Below, in pieces: positions 1-9,206 of a DNA stretch of 64,000 bases. The translations under genes were made by a program, and so were the position numbers. The notes beneath the pieces were generated by a model. The model had not been told where the DNA came from. It worked only from the letters and a program-made list of their open reading frames with translations, and did not search any database. Position 1 is the stretch's first letter. Each line of letters starts with the position of its first letter. Origin of the DNA: CAVRUD01 sp963849635 (GTDB lineage Bacteria > Chloroflexota > Chloroflexia > Thermomicrobiales > UBA6265); assembly GCA_963849635.1 (NCBI GenBank), contig CAWKIA010000045.1, positions 1 to 64,000 of the forward strand, read 5' to 3'.

Positions 1-40
1 CTTCATCGACGTTGGTGGGAAGTTGAAGTGGGTTCCTCAT
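1..40 (-). CDS. possible 5' end of a gene running off the window (very weak)
   Basis: An ATG at 40 on the minus strand opens a 13-codon reading frame (begins MRNPLQLPTN) that runs off the window edge. A weak purine-rich stretch (AAAAGGG) lies about 8 nt upstream. It sits just downstream of the permease stop at 102 and could be the next gene of that operon. Too little sequence is present to name a product. Confidence 0.25.
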   Translation of the reverse strand, partial: MRNPLQLPTNVDE

Positions 41-101
41 CGCGCACGCCCTTTTGCATCCGTCTAGGAGCACCATATTCCGCGACGTATAGATGCAACG
101 A

Positions 102-1022
102 TCAGCCTTTGACGGCTCCAAGGGTAAAGCCGGAGATGAAGCGATCGAGGAAGAGGTTGTAGAGGATGGCCACGGGGATGGCGACCAGCACCGATGCCGC
201 CATCAGCGCTTGCCAGAAGTAGATATCGCCGCGGATCAATTCCGTGGTGACGCCGGTCGAGATGGTCTTGTTCTCGGTCGAGGTCACGAATGCGAGCGAA
301 TAGACGAACTCGTGCAGCGACAACATGAACGAAAAGACGATGACGGTCAGAATCCTGGCATCGAGAGCGGCAACACCGCCCGAACGATCGCCCCAAGGCG
401 ACTGTAGCCGTCGATCATCGCCTGCTCTTCGACATCCCATGGGATCGACTTGAAGAACCCCATCAGCAGCCAGGTGCAGAACGGAATCGTGAATGTCGGG
501 TAAATAAGAATCAGCGACCAGATTGAATTTTTGAGATTCAGTTCCGAGATGAGCCGTGTCATCGGCAGAAACAGCAGCGTCGGCGGAATCAGATAGACGA
601 GGAAGATCGCAATGCCGAGGCTTTCTCCCCACCGCCGGAGAGCCGGGTCAGGGCGTAGGCGGCGGGCAGCGCCAGCAGCAGGTGATGATGACGGTGAAAG
701 AACCAACGAAGAGACTGTTCTTGACGAATGTCAGATAATTGGTGTCGCGGAGCGGAACGAGAGATGTCCAGCGTCGGCGGCTGATTGTCCCCAGAAACAA
801 CGGGTTCTTCTTGGAGCTTGATAGAGATCGCTGTTCTGTTTGAAGATGGTGATAATCATCCAGGCGAAGGGCACGAGGCAAACGAACGAAGAACATGGCC
901 ACGGAATAGAGGACCGCGCGACCACCGATTCTTTCGCGCCGCTCGCGCCGATGGCCGGTGACGTGACGGCGCGATGGGTGCCGCCGGCACCGGTATGCTG
1001 CGCGTCCGCTCTGGATCGTCAT
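102..1022 (-). CDS. carbohydrate ABC transporter permease, MalG/UgpE-like, frameshifted
   Basis: Inner-membrane permease of a family 1 carbohydrate-type ABC importer. The end is clear: GDIYFWQALMAASVLVAIPV and FISGFTLGAVKG before a TGA at 102. The conserved cytoplasmic EAA-type loop is visible as EEQAMIDGYSRLGAIVRAVL, which contacts the ATPase. Hydrophobic helices such as LGIAIFLVYLIPPTLLF lie upstream. The protein can only be followed by moving between all three minus frames: at least four single-base shifts lie between about 360 and 930. The ATG at 1022 overlaps the end of the upstream permease. Corrected length would be about 300 residues, slightly above the usual 270-280. Family assignment is firm; whether the breaks are biological or assembly error is not settled, but error is more likely given the same pattern elsewhere. 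Confidence 0.75.
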
Positions 1023-2210
1023 CCAGTGACCTACTCGTTTCGGCTCGACGACGCGGAGCATCAACGCCGCTACCCCGGCCAGCACCGGGAAGAGGAAGAC
1101 GGCCACCGAAGCGCCCTGGCGAGATCGCCCGCTTGCACGCCTCGGATAAACGCGAAGTGCGGGAGGACCTGGGTGGCATCGTTGGGGCCCGCGCGTCATG
1201 ATGTAGACGATGATCATGTCGGTGAAGATGAAAACCGTGCCAAAGAGAAAAGCGACCAGCATGATCGGCGCGAGCAGCGGCAAGCGAATCCAGAAGAGCT
1301 GGCGCAAGAAGCCGGCGCCGTCGACATTCGCTGCCTCGCGCACATCCTGCGGGATGCTCGTCAGACCGGCGAGCAGGATCACCGTCGAGAGCGGCAAGAT
1401 GCGCCAAACGTGGACCAGCACCACCGAGAAGCGGGCGCTTGTCAGGCACCGCCAGCCAGTACATGTTCCGCATCGGTCCCCACGGAGCCCCCGGACCGAG
1501 CGCGCCAAGCTCCCGAAGGATGTAATCGAGCGGGCTGTAGAGGCCGGCGAGAATCCACCACCAGCCGACGGCCACCAGCGCCACCGGTGTCGCCCAGGGC
1601 AGCAGGATGAGAAAGCGGACGAATCGTTTGCCGTGGAAGTCCATCGAGAGAACCAGCGCCAGAATATTGGCCATCACGAGGACAAACACCTGCGCGACGA
1701 AGGTGAAGATCAGCGTGTTCCACAGGGCTTTCCGGAAAGCCGGGTCGTTCCAGGTTTCGCGGAAATTGCGCAGCCGACCCAATCGATGCTCTGATCGCCG
1801 ACCGTCACATCGCTGAACGCATACGCAATGGCGATGACAAGCGGGAACCCGACAAGGGGGACGATGTAGACGATGGCCGGCAGAAGCATGACCGGGCCGA
1901 GAAAACGCTCGCTGTCGAGGAGATACCGTCCCTCCTTTGTGGCCGGCAGTGGCGGCCGCTCGTGAAGGGGCGACCGGCGCGGCCATTGGAACCCCGTCTT
2001 GGCTCGCCCGGGGCTAAAGACCCCGGGCGGAACCGGATAACCCCCTGAAGGGGCTGCGACGTCGGGGCTATGTTCGGATTTCTCCGCCTGTGGTCGCGGT
2101 GTGGCAGCCGGCTTTAGCCGGGTTATCTGGTATAGCCCGGGGTCTTTAGCCCCGGGCGAAGCCAACCGCGCGCCGACGAAGTCCCCACCCAACTCAGCCA
2201 CCAGTCTCAT
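1023..2210 (-). CDS. carbohydrate ABC transporter permease, MalF/UgpA-like, frameshifted
   Basis: First permease of the same importer. Recognisable pieces are SERFLGPVMLLPAIVYIVP near the N terminus, FRKALWNTLIFTFVAQVFVL, the helix FVRFLILLPWATPVALVAVG, and the EAA-type loop DVREAANVDGAGFLRQLFWI. They lie in different minus frames with at least three shifts (near 1780, 1430 and 1150). The start is uncertain. An ATG at 2210 overlaps the ATPase stop by ATGA, but its first ~80 codons run through a palindromic repeat. Alternatively translation begins nearer 1930, where AAAGGAGG (1931-1938) has no in-frame ATG, perhaps because of another indel. The stop also cannot be placed exactly. Confidence 0.72.
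1999..2165. repeat. 167-bp palindromic intergenic repeat, type A
   Basis: Outer arms 1999-2028 and 2135-2165 are complementary over about 30 bases with one extra base. Each arm contains the self-complementary core CCCGGGGCTAAAGACCCCGG. A second, inner pair (2033-2043 with 2118-2130, GGATAACCC / GGGTTATC) nests inside. The element lies where the N terminus of the MalF-like permease should be, and its reading frame stays open. No coding potential of its own. Confidence 0.8.
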
Positions 2211-3233
2211 TCTTCCCGCACGCGCAGACCCGATTCCCGGTCGAAGCTCTTAAGGTGCCGGCGCGGAACCACGAACTCGTGGGCCCGCCCGGGCCGGGCC
2301 GATACATCGGCGGTGGAGGGGAAGCGGGCGACCGTCTTGCACACCTTCGACCTCCCCGTAGATCAGTCGCTCCGCCCCGAGGTATTCCTCCCGAGTGGCG
2401 TGAAGGTGAACGAGACGACGAATCGGTCGGCTCACCGTCTCCCGCGGAAAGAAGTGTTCCGGCCGGAACCCGTGCAACCGACCGTTGCGGCCGACGAGAT
2501 TCATCGGCGGCGACCCGAGAAAGGTCGCGACGAAGGTATCGGCTGGGTCGTCGTAGATTCGTTCTGGCGTGCCGATCTGGCGGATCCGGCCCTGATCGAT
2601 GACGGCGATCCGATCGCCCATGCCCATCGCTTCGACCTGATCGTGGGTGACATAGATCGTGGTCGTGCCGATCCGGCGCTGGAAGCGCTGAAACTCGTCG
2701 CGAGCGGAGGCACGGCGCTGGGCATCGAGATTGGAGAGCGGTTCATCGAGCAGGAAGACATTCGGGTCGCGGACGATCGCCCGGGCCAGCGCCACCCGTT
2801 GCCGCTGCCCGCCGGAGAGCTGCCGTGGTTTGCGCTTGAGCAGACCGTCGATGCCGAGGAGCCCGGCGGCCCAATCGACCTGGCGCTTCTGTTCTTCCTT
2901 GGAGACGCCTTGGGCCTTCAGCGGAAAGGCGATGTTGTTGTAGACGTTCAAGTGGGGGTAGAGCGCGTAGCTACTGGAAGACCATCGCGATCTTGCGGGC
3001 CCGCGGCGGCAAGCCGTTGACGATATGGCCGCCGATCAGGATGTCGCCGGCGGTCGGGTGCTCCAGCCCGCCGATCATGCGCAGGAGCGTGGTCTTGCCG
3101 CAGCCCGACGGACCGAGCAGCACCATGAACTCGCCGTCGGCGCACGGCGAGATCGATCCCGTCGACAGCGTGGACGCCTTCACCCCCTGCCCGGTGAACT
3201 CTTGGTCAGTTGTCGCGTCTCAACCGTCGCCAT
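2207..3233 (-). CDS. ABC transporter ATP-binding protein, UgpC/MsmK-like, frameshifted
   Basis: Energising subunit of the carbohydrate-type importer. The start is ATG 3233 (MATVETRQLTK). Walker A is GPSGCGKTT, the signature is LSGGQRQRVALARA, Walker B is VFLLDEPLSNLDA, and the H-loop is IYVTHDQVEAMGMGDR. After FLGSPPMNLV comes the C-terminal TOBE-type regulatory region with the GFRPEH motif. Single-base shifts are needed near 3205 (AAGGAG read as AAGAG), 3140, 2960, 2400 and 2310. After correction the protein ends HLKSFDRESGLRVREE with TGA at 2207, whose A begins an ATG of the downstream permease (ATGA). Corrected length about 340 residues, normal for the family with TOBE. Confidence 0.85.
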
Positions 3234-3246
3234 AGTGTCCCAGACC

Positions 3247-3327
3247 GACGGCGCTCGGCGTTCGGTATCCGGCGTTCGGAACGAGACCTTTCGCCGATCG
3301 CCGCACGCCGAACGCCGAACGCCGGTC
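3247..3327. repeat. short GGCGTTCGG / CCGAACGCC inverted and tandem repeats
   Basis: Two copies of GGCGTTCGG (3257-3265, 3271-3279) are followed by two copies of the complement (3308-3316, 3315-3323), giving an imperfect hairpin between the binding-protein stop and the ATPase start. The same CGAACGCC unit recurs three times in tandem at 5628-5651. It may act as an attenuator between the highly expressed binding protein and the rest of the operon, but that is inference. Confidence 0.6.
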
Positions 3328-3329
3328 GT

Positions 3330-4745
3330 CTATCGTCCGCCGCCGACCAGCCCCTCGGCCGCCCAGGTCTCGTAGAAGCCGTTGATCGCCTCTTCCGCCT
3401 CCGCGACGGAGTCGGCCGCGGATCTGCTCGCCGCGGGCCACCCGGGCGAGCATGTTCGGCAGCACGAATTCACCGAAGACCGAGCCCATGACGGCGTTGG
3501 ACGGGCCGGGGTGGCCGATATTGGTGGTCCAGTCGTTCGCTTCCTTGAGCACGTTGAGCTTGTCGGCGGGATCTGATCCGTACGGATCGGCGTCGAGCCA
3601 GCCGCCCCTCGGCGAAGAGTTCCGGCGCGAGGCTGGCAAATGCGGGGAAGTCGTACAGCTTGCTTGCCTCGGTCTTTGCCTTGTAGTTTGCGGTCAGATG
3701 CAGAAGGAATTCTTTGGCGGTGTCCTGGTTCTGGGAGTAGTTGGGGATCATCGCGTTGTAGACAGCGTGACCATTTGCCAGCGCGATCCCCGTTCGGGCC
3801 GGCGAGGGGTCCCGTAAAGTAGATGTCTTTCGCGACGTCAGGATTCTGTTCCTGCGCCGCGCGGTAGGCTGAGATCGAGTTGAGGATGTACGACGCCTGT
3901 CCGGCGATGAGGAGCTGGTTGTTACTGGCGGCGTTCCAACCGAAGACCTCCGGGGTCATCGCACCTTCATAAAGCTGCTTCATGTACTCGACCGCGGCGA
4001 TCGTCTCAGGAGAGTTGATGGTGACGTTCTCGTTCTCGTCCTGAACCGACGCCCCATGGCACCAGAGCAGCGCTTGGGCAGCCATGTTGCTGTCGATCTC
4101 GTTCGACATGCCGATGCCGAGCTGGATGCCCTGCTCATTCCGAATTCGTGTGCCACCGTCGAGGAGTTCCTGATAGGTTGTCGGTCCATTTGGAAGATCG
4201 ACCGCCTCCCACAGGCTCTTGCGATAGTCGCCTGGGTCCGGGGCGTAGCCATGGACGAATGAGAAGTACTTGTTGGTCGTCGGGTTGAATCCGGAGCGCT
4301 GGGTGACCCCGGACATCTCGCCGTGCCGGTTCATCGCTTCCTGAACCACATCGGTCATATCGAGGAGAGAACCTTCGAACTGTCCGAGCGAGGCGATGTG
4401 CTCAACGATGTCGTGGCCTTCACCCGCCGAGATCTCGGCGGCAAACGTGGTGGTAACTTCGGCGGTGTTGATGCGGTCGAGCGTCACGTCGACGCCGTTG
4501 GCCTCGCCCCACTCCTGGACGAAGCCCTCGAACCACTCGTCATGGGCGGGAACAAAGTGCTCCCACTGGAGGATCTTGAGGGACGTGCCCTGGATGTTCC
4601 GAGTTGTCGGAGTCTGAACTTTGGCGTAGCCGTCCTTGAACCGATTGCCAAGCGCGAGCCCAGCGGCGGTTGCGCCTGCTCCCCTGAGTACGCCACGCCG
4701 GGAAAGTCCATGGGAGCCAAAGCGAGCAAAACGATCGCGTTGCAT
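3330..4745 (-). CDS. extracellular solute-binding protein, family 1 (carbohydrate ABC), frameshifted C-terminal third
   Basis: Periplasmic-side substrate receptor of the importer downstream. The N terminus has a twin-arginine signal (SRRGVLRGAGATAAGLALG), so export is probably by Tat. The first ~310 residues are intact and typical of family 1: LKILQWEHFVPAHDEWFEGF, DIVEHIASLGQFEGSLLDM, and NQLLIAGQASYILNSISAYR. Near 3800, 3610 and 3430 the frame changes three times; the continuation (IPNYSQNQDTAKEFLLHL, then GHPGPSNAVMGSVFGEFVLP, then EEAINGFYETWAAEGLVGGG) is unmistakable. Start ATG 4745 follows AAAGGGGG. The ligand is not predictable; a sugar, glycerol phosphate or similar is usual for the family. 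Confidence 0.85.
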   Translation of the reverse strand: MQRDRFARFGSHGLSRRGVLRGAGATAAGLALGNRFKDGYAKVQTPTTRNIQGTSLKILQWEHFVPAHDEWFEGFVQEWGEANGVDVTLDRINTAEVTTTFAAEISAGEGHDIVEHIASLGQFEGSLLDMTDVVQEAMNRHGEMSGVTQRSGFNPTTNKYFSFVHGYAPDPGDYRKSLWEAVDLPNGPTTYQELLDGGTRIRNEQGIQLGIGMSNEIDSNMAAQALLWCHGASVQDENENVTINSPETIAAVEYMKQLYEGAMTPEVFGWNAASNNQLLIAGQASYILNSISAYRAAQEQNPDVAKDIYFTGPLAGPNGDRAGKWSRCLQRDDPQLLPEPGHRQRIPSASDRKLQGKDRGKQAVRLPRICQPRAGTLRRGAAGSTPIRTDQIPPTSSTCSRKRTTGPPISATPARPTPSWARSSVNSCCRTCSPGWPAASRSAADSVAEAEEAINGFYETWAAEGLVGGGR

Positions 4746-4951
4746 CGGGTTCCCCCTTTATTCTCCGGTGACAGGACGTTGTCGCCAGGGAGGGATGCCG
4801 AGGGCTGCCGAATTCCCTCGGCAATCTTCTCCGGTGAAGTGACTGGGTTTACACCATATTTCCAGTCTGGTCTGTCAAACTCGCGCCACAATGGGGGAAA
4901 GCTGTACCGGATTGTGCCCGAACGGCCCGTACCCCGGATGGAGGAAACGTC

Positions 4952-5482
4952 ATGTCCAGTGACCCTGCCGCGATCGGAGATCGGGACGACTACTGGTTGC
5001 GCGAATCGTTCGCGGTGGCGAGAGCGGCGTTGGATGCCGGGAATGCGCCGTTCGGGGCCGTTCTGGTTGATGCCAACGGCAACGAACTGCTCCGTGCCGG
5101 AAACACAGCCGTCGTCACCGGCGACGTCACCGGTCACGCCGAGATCAACGCCGTGCGCGAGGCAACGCCTAAAATCGACCGGGCCGTCCTGGCCGGGTCA
5201 ACGCTTTACGCCAGCAGCGAGCCCTGCGCGATGTGCGCCGCCTCGATCTACTGGGCGGGTATCGGCCGGGTGGTATTCGGGATGAGTTCGGCCAGACTGC
5301 GCACGTTTCTCGCGCTGCCCGAGGATTCCCCCTGGCTGAATCTCTCCTGCCACGATGTCGCGAAATACGGCGGCAATCAGTTCGTCGTGATTGGCCCTGT
5401 CCTCGAAGACGAGGCGGAACTGGTGCATGTTGAGGCCCGGGATCGATCGAATAGCGTCGCCGCCCCATCCTGGCCTGTGTAG
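4952..5482 (+). CDS. nucleoside/guanine deaminase of the cytidine deaminase superfamily
   Basis: Zinc hydrolase that deaminates a base or nucleoside (guanine, cytosine or adenosine type) in the cytosol. Zinc site: HAEINAVREA (His ligand and catalytic Glu, about residues 65-67) and SSEPCAMCAASIYWAG (two Cys ligands, about residues 91-94). The C-terminal GGNQFVVIGPVLEDEAELVH is typical of stand-alone nucleoside deaminases rather than tRNA-specific TadA. Start ATG 4952 follows ATGGAGGAAACGTC. Length 176 is slightly long: the last ~12 residues look unconserved and the stop codon lies inside the repeat that begins at 5479. Divergent from the ABC operon, so probably independent of it. Confidence 0.85.
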   Translation: MSSDPAAIGDRDDYWLRESFAVARAALDAGNAPFGAVLVDANGNELLRAGNTAVVTGDVTGHAEINAVREATPKIDRAVLAGSTLYASSEPCAMCAASIYWAGIGRVVFGMSSARLRTFLALPEDSPWLNLSCHDVAKYGGNQFVVIGPVLEDEAELVHVEARDRSNSVAAPSWPV

Positions 5483-5596
5483 GGGCGGACCTCGTGTCCG
5501 CCCGACTGCCAGTCCGCCTCGCTGGGCTGGGAAAGGTGCCTCCCAAAGCGGAATCTGGCGGTCGGCGACCGGGCGGACACGGAGGTCCGCCCCTAC
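5479..5596. repeat. 118-bp palindromic repeat, type B, overlapping the deaminase stop
   Basis: Arms 5479-5504 (GTAGGGGCGGACCTCGTGTC...) and 5570-5596 are complementary with one extra base in the right arm. The spacer is about 65 bp. The TAG at 5480-5482 that ends the deaminase is part of the left arm. No transposase or other coding content. Confidence 0.8.
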
Positions 5597-5627
5597 GATG
5601 GGCAAGCCCGGTGCCATCGATACGCAC

Positions 5628-5651
5628 CCGAACGCCGAACGCCGAACGCCG
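5628..5651. repeat. tandem CGAACGCC repeat, three units
   Basis: Three consecutive 8-bp CGAACGCC-type units, matching the unit seen between 3247 and 3327. It sits immediately before the stop of the alcohol dehydrogenase (minus strand). Confidence 0.7.
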
Positions 5652-5654
5652 CGC

Positions 5655-6770
5655 CTACAGCATGATCACGCTGCGCAGGGTCTCGCCGCGCTCCATCGCG
5701 TGGAATGCTTCCTCGGTTTCGTCCAGAGAGATCGTGCGCGTGACCACCCGGTCGAGGTCGAGGCGGCCCTGGCGGTAGTACTCGGCCAGCAGCGGAAAAT
5801 CCCTGGTCGGGAGGCAGTCGCCGTACCAGGAGACCTTGAAGGCACCGCCGAGGTCGAAGAAGCGCCCGACCGGCAACTCAATCTTCGACGAGGGACCGCT
5901 CACGCCGATGATGACGCAGGTCCCCGCCAGATCGCGGCAGAAGAGGGCGGTCTCGAGCGTTTCGGTCTTGCCCACCGCCTCGAACGAGCAGTTGACGCCG
6001 TTGCCGCCGGTGAGCGCCTTGATCTGCTCGATCGCGTCGCCGTCCTTCGGGTTGACGGTGTGGGTTGCGCCGAAATCCTTGGCCCACTCGAGTTTGCGCG
6101 GGTCGATATCGACCGCGATGATCTGCGCCGCCCCGGCGATCTTCGCTCCCATGATGACTGAGTCGCCGACGCCGCCGCAGCCAATGACCGCGACCGAATC
6201 GCCCGGCTGAACGTGGGCGGTGTAGAGCGCTGCTCCAACTCCCGTGGTGACGCCGCATCCCAGCAAACTCATCTGAGCCGCCGGCAGCTCGGCCGGGTAG
6301 GGAATGCACTGGTGCGAGTGGACGAGGGTGTGGGTGCAGAAGCTACCGATGCCGAGGACCGGTAGCAGCAAAGTGCCGTCCATGGCGCGCATCCGCTGCT
6401 GCGCGTTGAGAGAGGCGGAGCAGAGATTCGGCTTCCCACGAAGGCAGAAGCGGCACGCCCCACAGGGCGCTCGCCAGGCCAGGATGACACTGTCACCAGG
6501 CTTGACGTTGGTCACGCCCTCGCCAACTCGCTCGACGACGCCGGCTCCTTCATGGCCGAGCAGGAAGGGGAAATAGTCGGTGCCGAAGACTCCGTTCTTG
6601 GCGGAGAGATCGGTGTGGCAGACGCCGGAGGCGACGATCCGAACCAGCGCTTCGCCGGGACCCGGCGGATCGATCGTGAACTCTTCAACCTGACCCGGTT
6701 TCCCCGCTTCCCACGCGATCACGCCCTTGGCTGTGATGGCGTCCGGGGCTGGACTCGACTTCGTTGCCAT
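5655..6770 (-). CDS. zinc-dependent alcohol dehydrogenase, MDR superfamily (class III-like)
   Basis: Medium-chain dehydrogenase that oxidises alcohols or hydroxymethyl-thiol adducts with a nicotinamide cofactor. Catalytic zinc site: GVCHTDLSAKNG (Cys) and GHEGAGVVERVGEGV (His, Glu). Structural zinc: CGACRFCLRGKPNLC with four Cys. Rossmann motif: VIGCGGVGDSVIMGAK. The protein is complete at 371 residues, the normal length. The chosen start is ATG 6770, with GAGGAG six bases upstream; an ATG 13 codons earlier has no such site. Closest by eye to the class III/NDMA-dependent branch, which in related bacteria handles thiol-bound formaldehyde; the actual substrate is not determined by sequence. Confidence 0.88.
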   Translation of the reverse strand: MATKSSPAPDAITAKGVIAWEAGKPGQVEEFTIDPPGPGEALVRIVASGVCHTDLSAKNGVFGTDYFPFLLGHEGAGVVERVGEGVTNVKPGDSVILAWRAPCGACRFCLRGKPNLCSASLNAQQRMRAMDGTLLLPVLGIGSFCTHTLVHSHQCIPYPAELPAAQMSLLGCGVTTGVGAALYTAHVQPGDSVAVIGCGGVGDSVIMGAKIAGAAQIIAVDIDPRKLEWAKDFGATHTVNPKDGDAIEQIKALTGGNGVNCSFEAVGKTETLETALFCRDLAGTCVIIGVSGPSSKIELPVGRFFDLGGAFKVSWYGDCLPTRDFPLLAEYYRQGRLDLDRVVTRTISLDETEEAFHAMERGETLRSVIML

Positions 6771-6894
6771 CGATCTTCTCCTCAATCGCTCGTCATCGAA
6801 CGTGGTCACATGTTGCGGTACTCATCGTCCCGGAGCGGTTGCGGGGTGTCAAGCGCGGAGCCGGACGTGCTGGCGCCGTAAGTCGCAACAAACA

Positions 6895-6928
6895 GGGAGC
6901 CCTGGCCGGAATTCCGGCCAGGGCTCCC
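6895..6928 (-). terminator. factor-independent terminator after the CAP-domain gene
   Basis: A perfect 34-base palindrome (17-base arms, GGGAGCCCTGGCCGGAA and complement). On the minus strand it is followed by TGTTTGTT. It lies 33 bp past the TAG at 6961. Confidence 0.8.
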
Positions 6929-6960
6929 TCGTTGAGCGCGTGTGTTTAGGGGAGGATTGA

Positions 6961-7922
6961 CTAGGCGTCGGTCGGGTAGTCGTCGGAATTGGTCGGGTCG
7001 GTGTTGTAGAAGACTTCTTCACCGTCGGTGTAGCGTCGTCGTCGGTGTCTTCGTTGTCCGGGTCGGTGTTGTAGACATCCGTCTCGTCGTCGTCGAACAG
7101 GCCATCGCCGTCGCTGTCAGGGCGGCTCGAATCGTCCGGGTAGTCGTCAGAGTCGGTCGGGTCGGTGCCCAAGAAGACCTCTTCGCCGTCGCTGTAGCCG
7201 TCGTCGTCGGTGTCAAACTCGTCCGGATCGGTGCCGTATTCATCGGTTTCGTCGTCGTCGTAGAGGCCGTCCTCGTCAGTGTCGAGGCGGTCTTCGTCAC
7301 CGCCGTCGCCGTCGCCATCACCGTTGCCCTGGCCATTGCCTTGACCGTTGCCCTGGCCGTTACCGTTACCGTGCTTGTTGTCGCCGCCATCGGGCTCTTC
7401 TGCGCACTCTTCGGCCGCTTCATCGGCGACTCCGCCGAACACGTTGGTCCAGTAGAACTCGAACTCGGAGTCGGGGTTGTCGGCACGGTCGATACCGATG
7501 GCAACGAAGTTTGGGCTGAGCATGTTCGCGTTGTGGCCCGGGCTTGCCTTCCATGCGTCGAAGGCGTTCTGTGCGGTTTCTCGGCCAGCGCTGATGTTCT
7601 CGCCCCAATAGGTGTCGAAGGTGTATCCGTGGTCGACGATGCGATCTTTCGGCGATGAACCGTTCAGCCCGGTGTGGCTGAAGTAGTCCTCGTCCGCCAT
7701 ATCCTGGCTATGGTGCTCGGCGGCGGCGCCAAGGTCATGCGACGCAATGAGCGGTCCCAGGTTGTTCTGCTGTCGGTAGTCGTTGATGAGCACGAGGAAC
7801 GCGGCTTCGTCTTCCCCGAGACAGTAGTCCTCACCAGTGTGGGCGAGGCCCGAACTTGACCGACCGACGAGCGAGATGAGCGCGAGAACCGTCGCGAAGA
7901 AGAGAATCATCGAGCACTTCAT
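6961..7922 (-). CDS. secreted CAP/SCP-domain protein with calcium-type DxDxDG repeats (one frameshift)
   Basis: Extracellular protein with a signal peptide (residues 1-28), a CAP/SCP domain (about 35-170) and a C-terminal DxDxDG repeat region. CAP hallmarks: FLVLINDYRQQNNLGPL, HHSQDMADEDYFSHTGLNG, WGENISAG, and GHNANMLSPNFVAIGI. A Gly/Asn/Gln linker (GNGQGNGQGNGQ) follows. The tail has thrombospondin type 3-like units (DTDEDGLYDDDETDEYGTDP and similar), which in known proteins bind calcium. A single missing G near 7042 (GACGACGACGCTAC for ...GGCTAC) throws off the last ~28 codons; corrected, the protein ends TDPTNSDDYPTDA with TAG at 6961, 320 residues. CAP domains in bacteria are often of unknown activity, so no enzymatic role is claimed. 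Confidence 0.85.
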
Positions 7923-8105
7923 GGTGGTGCCTCCGAATCCCTTGGTGGATGGGTGGATTGCCTTCAGTCGTTGGGTTCATTTCACGTTCGCCGCTAGCGA
8001 TGACACTACTATGCGGCCCAGCCAGAGGATGCACATGGGGAGGATTCCCTATTTGCAATTCGGCGAGTTCGGGGTCACATTCCCCTTGATTCCGGGGCAC
8101 ACGGG

Positions 8106-8137
8106 AACCGCCCCTCGCGATCTCGCGAGGGGCGGTT
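8106..8137. terminator. stem-loop, probable terminator of the F420-type oxidoreductase gene
   Basis: Perfect 15-base arms (AACCGCCCCTCGCGA and complement) with a 2-base loop, 40 bp past the stop at 8177. No T-run follows on the minus strand, so it may be a weak or protein-assisted terminator. The rest of 7923-8176 shows no gene. Confidence 0.6.
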
Positions 8138-8176
8138 CGACGACGGTTGCACTGGCGCTCTTTGGCAGGTTCGGAG

Positions 8177-9146
8177 CTAGGCGAACGCCGGGATTACGCC
8201 CTCGGCGAAGCGGTGCATCTGCTCGTGGTCGTAGGCCAGGCGTGACAAATACGTGATGAGGTAGGTGATTCCGGCATCCTGAAGCTGGCCGATACGCTCC
8301 TGGATCACGGCCGGTTCACCAACGAGGCACCCTTTGGCGTACTCGGCGTACGGGATGCTGCCACGCGCGGCCGCCGTCGCCTTCTCAGGGTCTTCACCTG
8401 GAGCCAGAACAAAGCAGACCAAATTGGTCGAGCGGATGATCTCGTCGTAGCTTCGGCCAACGACGGCGCAGTGTTCCTTGAGGATGTCTAGTTTTTGCCG
8501 GACGGTCTCCGGGTTGCCGCCGCCGACATTGCAGGCGTCGCCGTATCTGGCGACCAGCTCGGAGTGTGACCTTCTCGCCGCCTCCCCCGATCCAGAGTGG
8601 GATGTGCGGGTTCTGCACGCCCTTCGGTTCATTGATCGGGCCGTCGATCGAGTGGTACTCACCGGAAAACGTCGGTTTGTCCTCGGTCCACATCTTGTGG
8701 ATGATCTGGCACGCCTCCCGGAAAGCCCGCATCCGGTCCCGGGTCTCCGGGAAACCATAGCCGTAGGCCCGCCACTCATGTTCATACCATCCCGCCCCGA
8801 TCCCCGCGTCGAGCCTACCGTTGCTGGCGACGTCGACTGTGCTGGCGATCTTGGCGTAGAGGGCGGGATTGCGATAGCCGTTGCACCCGACCATCTGGCC
8901 GATCCGGACCCGCTTGGTGTCCCGGGCCAGGGTTGCGGTGATCGTCCAGCACTCGAAGGTCGTCTCCATTGTTGGCTGGGGGACGGTGTGGAAGTGGTCG
9001 TAGACCCAAATGCTCTCCCATGGCCCGCCGTCCGCCGCGCGGGCCGCGGCGGTCATCGCCTCGTACTGCTCGACCGGATCGGCAATTTCGACCAGATCCA
9101 TCCGCCAGCCCTGGGGTACGAAAACGCCAAACTTCAAGCTTGCCAC
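8177..9146 (-). CDS. LLM-class F420-dependent oxidoreductase (one frameshift)
   Basis: Luciferase-like monooxygenase fold enzyme of the group that usually uses reduced F420. Markers: SIWVYDHFHTVPQ, VRIGQMVGCNGYRNPALYAK, NGRLDAGIGAGWYEHEWRAY, and HIPLWIGGGGEKVTL, then after the shift LVARYGDACNVGGGNPETV. Near 8561 one extra base (CTCCGAG for CTCGAG on the minus strand) moves the frame; otherwise the protein is complete at about 322 residues. The start is GTG 9146, preceded by GAGGAG nine bases upstream. A LacI-type palindrome at 9207-9220 lies upstream. Substrate unknown. It is a relative of the LLM gene at 32127. Confidence 0.85.
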
Positions 9147-9206
9147 TAAGTTCCACTCCTCGTGAATGACGAGCCCATCCGCGCCCTGCCGCGAAGGTAG
9201 GACGAA

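Noticed and set aside
102..4745. Calling the ABC operon a group of pseudogenes
   Set aside because: Breaks are single-base, every piece keeps full conservation, and similar errors occur in otherwise intact genes across the window; assembly error is the simpler reading.
5479..5596. Type B repeat as the deaminase terminator
   Set aside because: The arms are 65 bp apart and there is no T-run; it resembles dispersed repeats rather than an intrinsic terminator.
6942..7658. A 238-codon Val-rich open frame opposite the CAP-domain gene
   Set aside because: Composition reflects the complement of GAC/GAT repeats in the DxDxDG tail; no start site or family match.
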